A stretch of 64,000 nt of DNA from Streptomyces sp. NBC_00464 (GTDB lineage: Bacteria > Actinomycetota > Actinomycetes > Streptomycetales > Streptomycetaceae): the NCBI RefSeq assembly GCF_036013915.1, contig NZ_CP107899.1, positions 3,782,001 through 3,846,000 of the forward strand. Reading direction: 5' to 3'. Both the position numbers and the translations under genes were made by a program. This document shows positions 8,179 to 15,934 of the stretch, in pieces (the first letter of the stretch is position 1; the number at the start of each line of letters is the position of its first letter). Below the pieces are notes generated by a model. The model was given only the letters and a program-made list of their open reading frames with translations. It was not told the origin of the DNA and searched no databases.

Positions 8179-9558
8179 GTGCAGAAGAAGACGCTGCCCC
8201 GCAACCCGCGCCCCAACCCGTCCATGAGGTGCGGCTGTCCGCCGTGCCTCGCGAAGTACCCCGGAGACCGGCAGGCCGTCGACGAACACATCGGTTCGTG
8301 GGAGGCCCGGTACACCGACCCACACGGCAAGGGCCGCAGCAAGAACTGGCCGGACGAGACGAAGGCCATCGAGTTCCTGGAGCAGACCCGCACCGAGGTC
8401 CGGCAACGCACCTGGCTGGACCCGACCCGGTCCGAGATCACGCTCTGCGCGTGGCATCGGCTGTGGTGGCCGACGCAGACCGGTGAGGAAACCACCCTCG
8501 ACCGGGACAGTCGCAGCTACCGGAACCACATTGAGCCCCACTGGGGTTCGCTCAAGCTGTACGAGTTCAGCTGGCTCGGGATCCAGACCTGGGTGAACCA
8601 GCTGCACGACGAGAACGGCGGGCCACTCGCCGCGAGCAGCGTGGTGAAAGTGTTCCAGATCCTCGACCGGATGCTCGAAGCAGCGAAGCGCGACCGGCGC
8701 CTGCCCTTCAACCCGGCCGAGGGAGTGAAGCTGCCGAAGGTGAAGAAGAAGCACCCCGAGGACCGCAGGCCTCCGTCGTACGCGCAGCTGTGGCTGATCC
8801 GCGCGCACCTGCCCGACTACATGCACACCCTCCAGATCGTTGCCCAGGAGACCGGCCTCCGCTGGGGTGAGCTGGCCGGCCTCCGCTGGTGCAACGTGGA
8901 CTTCGCCCGCCGTGTCATCCACGTCCGCGAGGTCCTCACCGAAGTGAAGGGCCAGATTAAGCGCAAGATCTACCCCAAGTCTGATGCAGGCCTGCGCACC
9001 GTGCCGATCACCGGTCTTGCCCTGCGCGTTCTCCGCGAGCTCTTGGCCGACGAGCCCGACGCCAGCACGAACCGCTCCGAGGCTGACGCCGGACTGTGTC
9101 CGGCCGAGCTCGTCTTCCACGGGCGGAACAAGATCCGGCGCGGAACGAAGAAGAGTGGCTCGGACGGCGAGCCGTACCGGGCGCCACTCCGCCGCAGTGC
9201 ATTCCGTCGGCTGTGGACCAAGGCCCTCCAGGACTCAGGCGTCGGCCGGACGAAGACGAAGAAGGTCATGGTCGAGGAGACGGACCCGCAGACCGGGCGT
9301 ACGCGGAAGGTGGAGAAAGAGAGGACGGAGCACTGGCCAGCCTTCCATGACCAGCGCCACAGCTTCGCGTCCCGGTTGCACGACCGCGGTGTGCCAGAGG
9401 TGATCGCACAGGAGATCCTCGGACACGAGCGCGCCGGCAAAGTCACCTGGCTCTACACCCACGCCGCCGCCGACTACGCGGGCCAGGTCCTCGCGGCGCT
9501 GGAGGAGAAGAAGCCAGGCCGGACCGGTGCCAGGAAGCCGTTGCGCTTGGTCGCTTGA
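8179..9558 (+). CDS. int: Tyrosine site-specific integrase
   Basis: 459 aa, GTG start preceded by AGGAG. It has an N-terminal arm/core-binding region and a C-terminal catalytic domain. Catalytic residues can be read: Arg in ETGLRWGELAGL (about 228), the HxxR box HDQRHSFAS (about 390), GHERAGKVTW, and the nucleophile Tyr in WLYTH (about 426). It catalyses recombination between the element attP and the tRNA-Ile attB. The long Lys/Arg segment before the HxxR box is a normal insertion in actinobacterial integrases. It lies 1.2 kb from the attR tRNA fragment. Confidence 0.95.
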   Translation: MQKKTLPRNPRPNPSMRCGCPPCLAKYPGDRQAVDEHIGSWEARYTDPHGKGRSKNWPDETKAIEFLEQTRTEVRQRTWLDPTRSEITLCAWHRLWWPTQTGEETTLDRDSRSYRNHIEPHWGSLKLYEFSWLGIQTWVNQLHDENGGPLAASSVVKVFQILDRMLEAAKRDRRLPFNPAEGVKLPKVKKKHPEDRRPPSYAQLWLIRAHLPDYMHTLQIVAQETGLRWGELAGLRWCNVDFARRVIHVREVLTEVKGQIKRKIYPKSDAGLRTVPITGLALRVLRELLADEPDASTNRSEADAGLCPAELVFHGRNKIRRGTKKSGSDGEPYRAPLRRSAFRRLWTKALQDSGVGRTKTKKVMVEETDPQTGRTRKVEKERTEHWPAFHDQRHSFASRLHDRGVPEVIAQEILGHERAGKVTWLYTHAAADYAGQVLAALEEKKPGRTGARKPLRLVA

Positions 9559-9607
9559 TCCTGAAAGTCACTGCCTGAGATCAGGCCCTCCAACTACTGT
9601 CCAGATC

Positions 9608-10576
9608 ATGAACAGGGAAGCGCAGCGGCTCGTGTACTCCTCTCGGAAATGGATGCATGCCGCATTCGTGGCATTCTCTGACGGTCCCATGTCGGAGGAT
9701 ATGGCCGTGCATCACGCTGGGGTCGCAGCCGAGCACCTGCTCAAGGCGTACCTGGCCCACTTGCACCCGGCACTCATAGTTGAAGCCAAGGACTTCAACT
9801 CAGTACTCCATGCCACCGGGAACGGCGGCCTGGCCTCGGCGCCGAAGAGTCAGGCCAAGACCATCGGGCTTATCGAGGCACATGCTCGCGTGTCGTCGAT
9901 CATGAAGATGCCCGTCTCCCGGAGGGAGTTGCAGCCTGTCGCTGATGCCCGCAATGGTGTGGCTCACGCAGCCTTTCACGATCCGCCGCAGGTGAACCAG
10001 GTGTTCACGTCATGCCTTCGGGTGATCGATTCCCTGCTTCCTTCCCTGCCAGTACTCGACAGCTACTGGGGGCCGTACGAAGGGCTGCATGACAGGTTGC
10101 TTGACCAGCGAGTGGAAGATGCCCGCATCCGTTTGGAGGGCAACCTTGCCAGGGCACGCCGAGTCTTCATGGAGCGGTACGGGCACTTCAGCGACAAGGA
10201 CCGCGAAATGGTGATCGCGGCGATCGCTACCGTTGGCGCGGCAGGCGCCGCGAGTGATTTTGAGAGGGGCGCTGCTTGCCCAGCCTGCGCGTCAAAGGGC
10301 CAGCTTCATGGGGAGCCATTCGTTGTTGACGCTAGGGACGACATCCCCGCGTCGGTCGTGTTCACTCCGTTCTTCTTCGACTGTGCAGTGTGCGAACTCC
10401 ACCTTGAGAGCGAGCAGCTCAAGCAGGTCGGGCTCGGGCGTGACATTCCTACAGAGATGACACCCGCTGAGTACTTCGGGGGCGATGCGGAGCTGGACGA
10501 GGGCTATGAGCTTGGTGTGGACGGCCCTGGCGAGGTTGAGGAAAACTCGCCGCCCGAGTCACCCGGCCGGGGGTAG
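9608..10576 (+). CDS. HEPN-like protein with C-terminal zinc ribbon (possible defence cargo)
   Basis: 322 aa, start ATG 9608 (the upstream extension overlaps the integrase end and is rejected). The helical N-terminal half contains a HEPN-type ribonuclease signature R115-N-G-V-A-H120 (RxxxxH, polar residue after Arg) preceded by an AVHHAGVAAEHLLKAYLA helix typical of HEPN folds. A zinc ribbon follows: C224-x2-C227 and C259-x2-C262. HEPN proteins are often RNases in abortive infection and toxin systems. It occupies the cargo position between integrase and attR and reads away from the core genes. No partner antitoxin is seen. The fold call is inferred from motif only. Confidence 0.6.
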   Translation: MNREAQRLVYSSRKWMHAAFVAFSDGPMSEDMAVHHAGVAAEHLLKAYLAHLHPALIVEAKDFNSVLHATGNGGLASAPKSQAKTIGLIEAHARVSSIMKMPVSRRELQPVADARNGVAHAAFHDPPQVNQVFTSCLRVIDSLLPSLPVLDSYWGPYEGLHDRLLDQRVEDARIRLEGNLARARRVFMERYGHFSDKDREMVIAAIATVGAAGAASDFERGAACPACASKGQLHGEPFVVDARDDIPASVVFTPFFFDCAVCELHLESEQLKQVGLGRDIPTEMTPAEYFGGDAELDEGYELGVDGPGEVEENSPPESPGRG

Positions 10577-10629
10577 AGCTCCGTGCTGAGCTAGGCCGGT
10601 CTACCCCGTGGCTACCCCAGGACTACCCC
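10570..10629. repeat. CTACCCC repeats at 11-bp spacing (candidate integrase arm sites)
   Basis: Three direct copies of ctacccc start at 10601, 10612 and 10623, exactly one helical turn apart, with an inverted copy (ggggtag) at 10570-10576. They lie between the last element gene and attR, where arm-type integrase or Xis sites are expected. Confidence 0.55.
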
Positions 10630-10664
10630 AGTAGCCGAGTATGCCGAAGGAGGGTCTACGAATG

Positions 10665-10679
10665 CTTGCGGATGTAGAT
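10665..10679. repeat. Second copy of the 15-bp control-region motif
   Basis: The motif cttgcggatgtagat is identical to 7329-7343 in the repressor control region. An upstream tctac at 10655 gives a looser palindrome. Probably bound by the same protein (repressor or excisionase-like HTH) near the attachment site. Confidence 0.5.
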
Positions 10680-10746
10680 TCCTGTAGGGCCTGGTGGGGC
10701 GGGTACCGGTGGTGACCTGGGGGTCTCCTCTATATAGGGCCGGGTC

Positions 10747-10788
10747 CTGATAAGGATGAGGCCACAGGTTCAAATCCTGTTAGCCCCA
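10747..10788 (+). other. attR: duplicated 3' half of tRNA-Ile(GAT)
   Basis: The segment from the anticodon loop (ctGATaa) through variable and T arms (ggttcaaatcc) to the acceptor strand tagcccc and discriminator A matches a tRNA-Ile 3' half. The upstream bases do not form the 5' half: there is no D-arm and no acceptor 5' strand. It is therefore a crossover duplicate; the intact gene should be at the other end of the element. Confidence 0.8.
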
Positions 10789-10793
10789 CTTGT

Positions 10794-10829
10794 ACGAAGG
10801 CCTCTACCGTTCACGGTGGGGGCCTTCGT
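10794..10829 (+). terminator. Terminator hairpin after tRNA-Ile 3' end
   Basis: The inverted repeat acgaaggcc...ggccttcgt (10794-10808 / 10815-10829) with minor mismatches lies 6 bp past the tRNA fragment. It is the likely native terminator of the tRNA gene. Confidence 0.6.
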
Positions 10830-10843
10830 CGTACGCCGTCTCG

Positions 10844-10996
10844 CTACGCCCTCCGGGCAGGAGCCGGGCGCGACCGGGGCCGGACGCAGTACGCCGTGTG
10901 CACGGTGATCGTGCCGCCCGCCCCCGATGCCCCGTGGATCGTCAAGCGCTCCCCGTTCCTGGCGGCGATCGGCTTGCCGCAGCGGTCGCACATCAT
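10844..10996 (-). CDS. 50-aa zinc-ribbon-like small protein
   Basis: Starts MMCDRCGKPI with a CxxC pair; a further Cys (TAYCVRP) follows. The ATG overlaps the stop of the upstream 76-aa gene (ATGA), so the two are translationally coupled. Streptomyces genomes carry many such small metal-binding proteins of unknown role. Confidence 0.5.
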   Translation of the reverse strand: MMCDRCGKPIAARNGERLTIHGASGAGGTITVHTAYCVRPRSRPAPARRA

Positions 10997-11223
10997 CGGT
11001 GGGCCTCCCAGCAGGGCCGGCAGCTGCGCGGGAACCAGCGGATCACCGAGCCGTGTGCCTTGAGCAGTCTCGGACCGAGGTCGCGGACCGCGCCCGTGTG
11101 CAGGGCGGTGCCGCAGAAGACGCAGTGCACGCCGCGCTGCTGCTGGGACGACAGCCCCATGACGGGCGGCAACGTGACGAGCCGCCTGTCGGGCGGGGCG
11201 CCCGGAGTGGAAGGATGGCGCAT
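10993..11223 (-). CDS. 76-aa Cys-rich small protein
   Basis: Starts at ATG 11223 behind AGGAGACC. Motifs CVFCGTALH and CRPCWEAH form two CxxC knuckles with nearby His. The longer upstream frame lacks a ribosome-binding site. Likely a zinc-binding, possibly nucleic-acid-binding protein. It forms a two-gene operon with the 50-aa protein and is divergent from the HTH gene at 11389. Confidence 0.55.
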   Translation of the reverse strand: MRHPSTPGAPPDRRLVTLPPVMGLSSQQQRGVHCVFCGTALHTGAVRDLGPRLLKAHGSVIRWFPRSCRPCWEAHR

Positions 11224-11322
11224 GGTCGGTCTCCTGGTGATCTCAGGGTTCTGACTGGCCCCGGCCATGCGGAGGTGCGAACTCCGGGCCGGGGCCGTTC
11301 TGTTGCTGGGTGGCGACGCCAC

Positions 11323-11352
11323 TTGACGGCAAATTTATGGGACCCCCATAAT
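11323..11352 (+). promoter_or_regulatory. Housekeeping promoter with overlapping palindrome
   Basis: -35 TTGACG (11323-11328) and -10 CATAAT (11347-11352) are separated by 18 bp, 37 bp upstream of the HTH gene start. The palindrome ATGGG-ACC-CCCAT (11337-11349) overlaps the -10 and could be an operator, perhaps for the HTH product itself. Confidence 0.55.
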
Positions 11353-11388
11353 CGAAGTCAAGCGGCACGCCCGATTCGAAGGAACGGG

Positions 11389-11715
11389 ATGGCCGAGACA
11401 GAGCGTGAAGGGCTGGTCGAGCGGGAGGAGGTGCAACGTGTCTTCGATGGCCTGGACGCCGTCGAGTCGATGGAGGACTCACTGGTGAAGGCACAGATCA
11501 TCAGCCGCCTGCTCAGAGATCAGACCGAGCGCACCAAGAGGCTGAAGGAGCATCGCCGGAGGATCGTGCTGCATCTGCGGTCGCAGAAGGTGACGTACCG
11601 AGAGATCGCCGAAAGCCTGGGGGTCTCGATCGGAACCGTGCAGGACATCGAGCGGGGCTACTCCGGGTCCGGGAAGAACCGCCCCAAGAAGAACACCCCG
11701 ACGACCGGCGAGTAA
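11389..11715 (+). CDS. Small HTH DNA-binding protein (sigma-4/resolvase-type HTH)
   Basis: 108 aa, ATG 11389 after GAAGGA. An N-terminal acidic helix-rich part precedes a C-terminal HTH (KVTYREIAESLGVSIGTVQD, about residues 68-87), then a Lys/Thr tail. The HTH resembles region 4 of sigma factors and resolvase HTHs. No sigma region 2 is present, so it is a regulator rather than a sigma factor. The promoter and an overlapping palindrome lie just upstream. Confidence 0.65.
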   Translation: MAETEREGLVEREEVQRVFDGLDAVESMEDSLVKAQIISRLLRDQTERTKRLKEHRRRIVLHLRSQKVTYREIAESLGVSIGTVQDIERGYSGSGKNRPKKNTPTTGE

Positions 11716-11720
11716 CAGAA

Positions 11721-11750
11721 CGGCCGAGCGGTGTAGAGACCGCCCGGCCG
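11721..11750 (+). terminator. Hairpin terminator after HTH gene
   Basis: A 12-bp stem with one mismatch (11721-11732 / 11739-11750) lies 5 bp after the stop codon, followed by a second small repeat tgacc-ggtca (11753-11766). Confidence 0.65.
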
Positions 11751-11927
11751 CTGTGACCAGCGGGTCATCACCCCGCCGATCCGAAATCCACCCTGAAGAG
11801 AAGGATTCGCCTTCGATCGTAGGGCCAGTACGCGCGCAGTGACCACTCCCGCGCCCTGAACCGTCCGGAAACGGCCCCTCCTTCTGCGACCCCTGCGGCC
11901 CATCGGCCGCCCCTCACCCCACGGACT

Positions 11928-13154
11928 GTGATGCGCCACCCCACCGGCGCGGCTTCGTGCTGCGCTTCTCCGTCATGCCCGGATCCGGCATGGGTTCCCG
12001 TTCCCCGCCCCCTTCAGGAGCTCGACGCGACGGCCTCCAGGCGCGCCCTGCCGCGTGCGTGGCTGCGGGCGGTGGTGTGGCTCGTCGAGGCGGGCCTGCA
12101 TCGCCGGGCAGGGGCGACGACGCTGGCCGTCGCGCGCGATCTGGCCGGGCGGATGGACTACCGGCTCGGCTCCGTGCTGTACGACCTGGAGGGCACCGCT
12201 GCCCGGTGCGGGGTGTCGGCGGCGACGGTGAAGCGGCACGTCCGGGTGTTACGCGAGCTGGGCGCGCTGGTGTGGCAGCGGCACGGGACGAAACGGAACC
12301 TGCACCTGCCCGGCCGCCGGTACGCGGGCACGGCGACGGTCTATGCCGCCACGATCCCGGCCGTGTACGACTCCGCGATGGGCCACCGCCTGGAGGGCGC
12401 CGGATACGAGGCGCGGGTGTGCGGGGTGACGGACGCGGGCCGGGACCGTGCGGTGGAGGATGCACAGGCGAGGCTCCGGCGTGTGGATAACTCACCTGTG
12501 GGAACCGGCAGCTCAGGCGGGTGTGCGCCCCATTCTTCCGGGCGGCACCACGACGTACCCGAAGTTGATGTGGAGGGGAAGGGGAACTGCACCCCGCGCA
12601 GGCGGGCGACGCCCGGCCGTGCGGCGCGGCGGTCCCCGCTCCAGGTCGCACGGGACATCGCCATGGCGCGGCAGGTGCGGCCGCTCGTCGGCTGGACCCA
12701 GCACGAGGGCCTGCGCCGCCTCGCGTACGCCCTGCGCCCGCTCATCGACCGGGGTCTCGACGCCCGTGACATTGCGGCGGAGCTCTACGGCCTGGCGATC
12801 GGATGGCGGCCGGCCCGCCCGGCGGCCTGGATCACCGCGGCTCTGGCGCGCGACCGGGAGGTGTCCGTGGGGCATGCGGGTACGGAGCCGCCGGAGGCGT
12901 TCCGTCGAGCTGTGACCGGTGCACGGGAGTCGGCGGCCGGGCCTGCCGGGGGCGCGGCGTACGGAATCGAGGGGCTGACGCGTGCGGAGGTCGTCCAGTT
13001 GCGCTCGGCCGCCGCGACGGACCCGGGCCTGGTACTCGTCGCCCTGGAGAACCTCGGTGAGCGGGATGCCCGGCGTCTGTACACGAACCGGCTCGTCGAC
13101 GAGGTGCTGCTGTACGCGTTCACCGGGGCGCGGCCCGCAGGTGTACGGGCATGA
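11928..13154 (+). CDS. Winged-helix DNA-binding protein, Streptomyces rep-like family
   Basis: 408 aa (GTG 11928 or ATG 11931; no good ribosome-binding site). The N-terminal third has a winged-helix (LEGTAARCGVSAATVKRHVR, then LRELGALVWQ). The middle is Pro/Gly-rich and disordered and the C-terminal third is helical (GLRRLAYALRPLIDRGLDA). Such proteins are often labelled replication-initiator-like or transcriptional regulators in Streptomyces. A TTA leucine codon at 12249-12251 (L108) implies bldA dependence, and a DnaA-box-like tgtggataa lies inside the gene near 12483. Function not proven. Confidence 0.6.
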   Translation: MMRHPTGAASCCASPSCPDPAWVPVPRPLQELDATASRRALPRAWLRAVVWLVEAGLHRRAGATTLAVARDLAGRMDYRLGSVLYDLEGTAARCGVSAATVKRHVRVLRELGALVWQRHGTKRNLHLPGRRYAGTATVYAATIPAVYDSAMGHRLEGAGYEARVCGVTDAGRDRAVEDAQARLRRVDNSPVGTGSSGGCAPHSSGRHHDVPEVDVEGKGNCTPRRRATPGRAARRSPLQVARDIAMARQVRPLVGWTQHEGLRRLAYALRPLIDRGLDARDIAAELYGLAIGWRPARPAAWITAALARDREVSVGHAGTEPPEAFRRAVTGARESAAGPAGGAAYGIEGLTRAEVVQLRSAAATDPGLVLVALENLGERDARRLYTNRLVDEVLLYAFTGARPAGVRA

Positions 13155-13213
13155 AGAAGGCCCCCGCCGGGGATTCCCGGGCCAGGGGCCTCGCAGTGTC
13201 AGGTGCGCCGCTC

Positions 13214-13585
13214 TCAGGGCGGGAGGAGGGATGCGTCCCCCGCCGGGGCACCGTGCGAGGCGCGGGCGGTACCGGTGGTGTTCGTGGTGTCCTTCGTGTC
13301 CGCGGACAGTTGCCGGGTGGCGGGTGAGGAGCCGTGTGCCTCGGCGCGGATGCGCTGCTTCATCGTGGGCGGCAGCGCCCGGTCACGCGGGAGGGTCCAT
13401 CGCACCGACGGGGCGGTCGGAGTTGCCGCGGTCGCGCTCCTGTGCTCGTGGCTCGTGTTCGCCGGCTCCGTGACCGTGGCTTCCGTGGCCGCGGCGGCGG
13501 TGCTTGCGAGGCCCAGCGATGCGAGCAGTGCGAAGAACGCGGTGATGAAGGCGGTCCAGATGCTCTTGGCCTTGAAGGTGCTCAT
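13214..13585 (-). CDS. Small secreted or membrane-anchored protein (DUF6344-like)
   Basis: 123 aa, ATG 13585 after GAGGGG. A signal peptide or anchor is at residues 7-33 (IWTAFITAFFALLASLGLAS, then TAAAATEA). The rest is Ala/Thr-rich with a short basic patch (PPTMKQRIRAEAHG). I recall similar proteins under DUF6344 in Streptomyces but cannot verify the number. Convergent with the winged-helix gene; function unknown. Confidence 0.6.
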   Translation of the reverse strand: MSTFKAKSIWTAFITAFFALLASLGLASTAAAATEATVTEPANTSHEHRSATAATPTAPSVRWTLPRDRALPPTMKQRIRAEAHGSSPATRQLSADTKDTTNTTGTARASHGAPAGDASLLPP

Positions 13586-13904
13586 GGCCCCTCACTTTCA
13601 GGTGGTCCGGTTTGCTTACCTTTCTGATGATGTGGATCCGGCTCGCGATTTCGTGGACCGACGCCACCGATTTGCGGTTCTTCAGATGAACACCACTCGT
13701 ATGGTGCAACCGGCTCTGAAGTGTGGTGTCCGGGCGGTCTTCCGGGAGCCGTTCGCACCCCGGCCGCCGCCGATGCACAATCTGCGGACGATCGCTCTTC
13801 CGTAGGCGCCAGTTGGGTTGCGGGGAGGTCACCGGTCGATATCGGCCGATGTGTATAGTCGGGCAGCAGAACTCCCCAATGCCAAGGAAAGACGAGGTCG
13901 CGCG
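13586..13904. other. Intergenic region, 319 bp, divergent control region
   Basis: Holds the promoters of the secreted-protein gene (left) and DLW-39 gene (right). A TATAGT -10-like hexamer is at 13854-13859, with no convincing -35. A small palindrome cacca-ctcgta-tggtg lies at 13691-13706. No gene-sized frame is supported. Confidence 0.4.
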
Positions 13905-14039
13905 GTGAAGAAGCTTCTCCTGGTCGCACTGGCCGCCATCGGCGGGCTCCTCGTGTACCGCCAGATCCAGGCGGATCGCGCCGAGCAGGATCTGTGGACG
14001 GAGGCGACTGACTCCGTGCCCGCAGGTTCGGGTGTGTGA
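13905..14039 (+). CDS. DLW-39 family small protein
   Basis: 44 aa from GTG 13905 behind GACGAGG. One N-terminal hydrophobic helix (LLLVALAAIGGLLVYRQIQA) is followed by the conserved ending QDLWTEATD that names the DLW-39 family of actinobacterial micro-proteins, found near the gyrase/tRNA region. Probably a membrane-associated peptide of unknown function. It is normally too short for automatic calling, but the motif is characteristic. Confidence 0.85.
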   Translation: MKKLLLVALAAIGGLLVYRQIQADRAEQDLWTEATDSVPAGSGV

Positions 14040-14058
14040 GACAGAACAGCCTGTCGCG

Positions 14059-14086
14059 AGCCCCGGTCGCAGTTGCGGCCGGGGCT
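14059..14086 (+). terminator. Intrinsic terminator after DLW-39
   Basis: The stem agccccgg/ccggggct (14059-14066 / 14079-14086) with an inner gca/tgc pairing lies 20 bp after the stop codon. Confidence 0.75.
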
Positions 14087-14118
14087 TCGTGCTGTTGCGG
14101 GACCGTGACGCCTGTGCC

Positions 14119-14155
14119 CTTGAGTTCCCTCAAGCAAATCAATAGGTTGCTTGAG
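14119..14155. promoter_or_regulatory. CTTGAG/CTCAAG palindromes, orphan operator-like
   Basis: CTCAAGCAA (14129-14137) and TTGCTTGAG (14147-14155) form a perfect 9-bp inverted repeat; an additional cttgag at 14119-14124 pairs with ctcaag at 14129. This looks like a MarR- or TetR-type operator but no regulator gene adjoins it. Confidence 0.4.
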
Positions 14156-14215
14156 CAAAGAAGCCGGGATTTCGGTCGAGGGGGCACGCGTGAGGGCACG
14201 CAATCACCACCGCAC

Positions 14216-15934
14216 TGCGCGGTCGGCACGGTCGTGGACGGCCTCCCCGACGGATATCCCACCGGTCTGCGTGTGTACGGAGCCGATCAGCCGCAGGGCT
14301 GCACGGACACCCGGCTCGTACGCCCGGTGCAGAAGCTCGACCGGGCCGCGATGAAGCAGGCCGTGGCGGCCGTACGTCCCCGGGGGGACACCCCCATCGG
14401 CCTGTCGCTCCGGAAGGCCGCGCAGGACCTGCCGCAGCCCGCGGACGGGGCCATCGGTACGCGCACGATCCTGCTGATCTCCGACGGTGAGGACAACTGC
14501 GGTACGCCGCAGCCCTGCGAGGTCGCCGAGCAGCTCGGCAAGGAGGGGGTCGGGCTGCGGATCGACACCGTCGGCTTCCAGGTGAAGGGCGCGGCCCGCA
14601 AGCAGCTGGAGTGCATCGCGAACGCGGGCAACGGCCGCTACTACGACGCACCGGACGCCAAGGCGCTGGCCCGTCAGCTCCAGCGTGCCTCCCAGCTGTC
14701 CGCCGACGGCTACCGGCTCCGGGGCGAGCGGGTGGCGGGCGCGGCCACTGCCGACCGGGCGCCCGCGCTCGTACCCGGGCAGTATCTGGACACCATCGGG
14801 CCGGGCGAGAAGCGGTACTACGCGGTCGATCTGGACGACGTGTCCACGGTGGACTTCGCGGCGACGGCGGTGCCTCAGCCCGGGGCGGCCGTGGACACGT
14901 TCGACGCGCTGAGCACCACGATCGAGTACGACGCCTACGGATCCTGCGGGACGCACACCGCGCGCTTCCTGCAGAAGGAGGGCGCGGTTCCGCTGACTTC
15001 GGCGGTCGCCCGCATCCGTTCGGAGCAGGGCACCCGGACCTGTGACCGGGCGGGCCGGTACCGGCTGGTGGTGGAGCGTGAGAGCAAGAAGGGTTCCGAC
15101 GCCGCGCGTTGGCCCCTTGAGCTGGTGTACGGGGTCGAGGCGCCGCTGGCGAAGGGCGTGACGCCCGCCCAGTCGCAGACGGAGTACGGGACGGGCGGCA
15201 AGGAGGCCACGCTGCCGACGGGTGACCCCCGTGACGTGCGCGGCGGCACCGGGTTCAACGACGCCGAGACGATCGGGCAGGGCGTGTGGCGCGACCGGAT
15301 CCTGCCGTCCCAGACGCTCTGGTACAAGGTTCCGGCGGGCTGGGGCCAGCAGGTGCGCTACGACGTGGAGTTCGCGAACGAGCCCACGGTGGACCGCTCC
15401 ACGGTCACGTACTCCTACGGGGCGACCCAGCTCTACACGCCGGCGCGCTACCCGCTCACCGGGGGAGGCGAGTTCAACCCGCACGCGATGTACAGCGGCC
15501 GTCCTTCGGCGGTGGCGATGGGCGGGGTTCCGGTCGCCTGGACCAACCGCTACGAGAACCGGACCGACGTCCAGCCCGTGCACACCGGGGGCGGCTTCTA
15601 CATCTCGGTGACGCTGGGCGCGCAGGCCGCCGAGATCGCGGAGAATCCGCAGATCGGTCTGGTGCTGAGGGTTTCGGTGCTCGGCGACGAACGGACCGGT
15701 CCGGAGCACGGCGCTCCCGCGGCGGCGAAGAAGTCCGGCGGTGAGGCCGCGCAGAATGCGGACAAGAAGGGTGATTCGATCGCGTCCGAAGACAGCAGTG
15801 GTGCGGGAGGGGCAGGATGGACCGGCATCGCGGCTGCTGCCGGGGCGGCCGTCATGGCCGTGCTGGTCGCCGTGTTCGTATATGTACGCAGCCGCCGCGG
15901 GGCAGCCGCACGGACGACGAGGGGAAGCGCGTGA
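14216..15934 (+). pseudogene. 5'-truncated VWA-domain membrane protein
   Basis: The open frame resembles Streptomyces secreted VWA proteins from the middle of the VWA domain onward (TVVDGLPDGYPTGLRVYG, DTPIGLSLRKAAQDL, TILLISDGEDNCG). The signal peptide and the MIDAS motif DxSxS that should precede it are absent; upstream is the DLW-39 terminator and a palindrome. No ribosome-binding site lies before any in-frame start (first plausible GTG 14234). The C-terminus ends in one TM helix (about GIAAAAGAAVMAVLVAVFVY). The rest of the frame is intact, so the deletion may be recent, or translation may depend on DLW-39 coupling. Paralogous to the next gene. Confidence 0.6.

Larger units (their letters stand above)
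1..10788. mobile_element. Right part of an integrative element or prophage in tRNA-Ile
   Basis: The segment carries a tyrosine integrase, an XRE repressor, an excisionase-like HTH protein and a long leftward operon of phage-type replication/recombination genes. It ends at 10788 with a duplicated 3' half of a tRNA-Ile gene, the usual scar of integration into a tRNA. The left end and the intact tRNA lie outside the window, so the total size is unknown. No capsid, terminase or conjugation gene is visible here, so phage versus integrative conjugative element is undecided. Confidence 0.85.

Noticed and set aside
9527..9607. Upstream extension of the HEPN-like gene
   Set aside because: It would overlap the integrase end; the ATG at 9608 begins the sequence that looks like protein.
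14204..15709. 501-codon open frame on the minus strand
   Set aside because: Antisense shadow of the VWA gene; composition is the His/Arg/Leu-rich type seen in reverse frames of high-GC genes and it has no ribosome-binding site.
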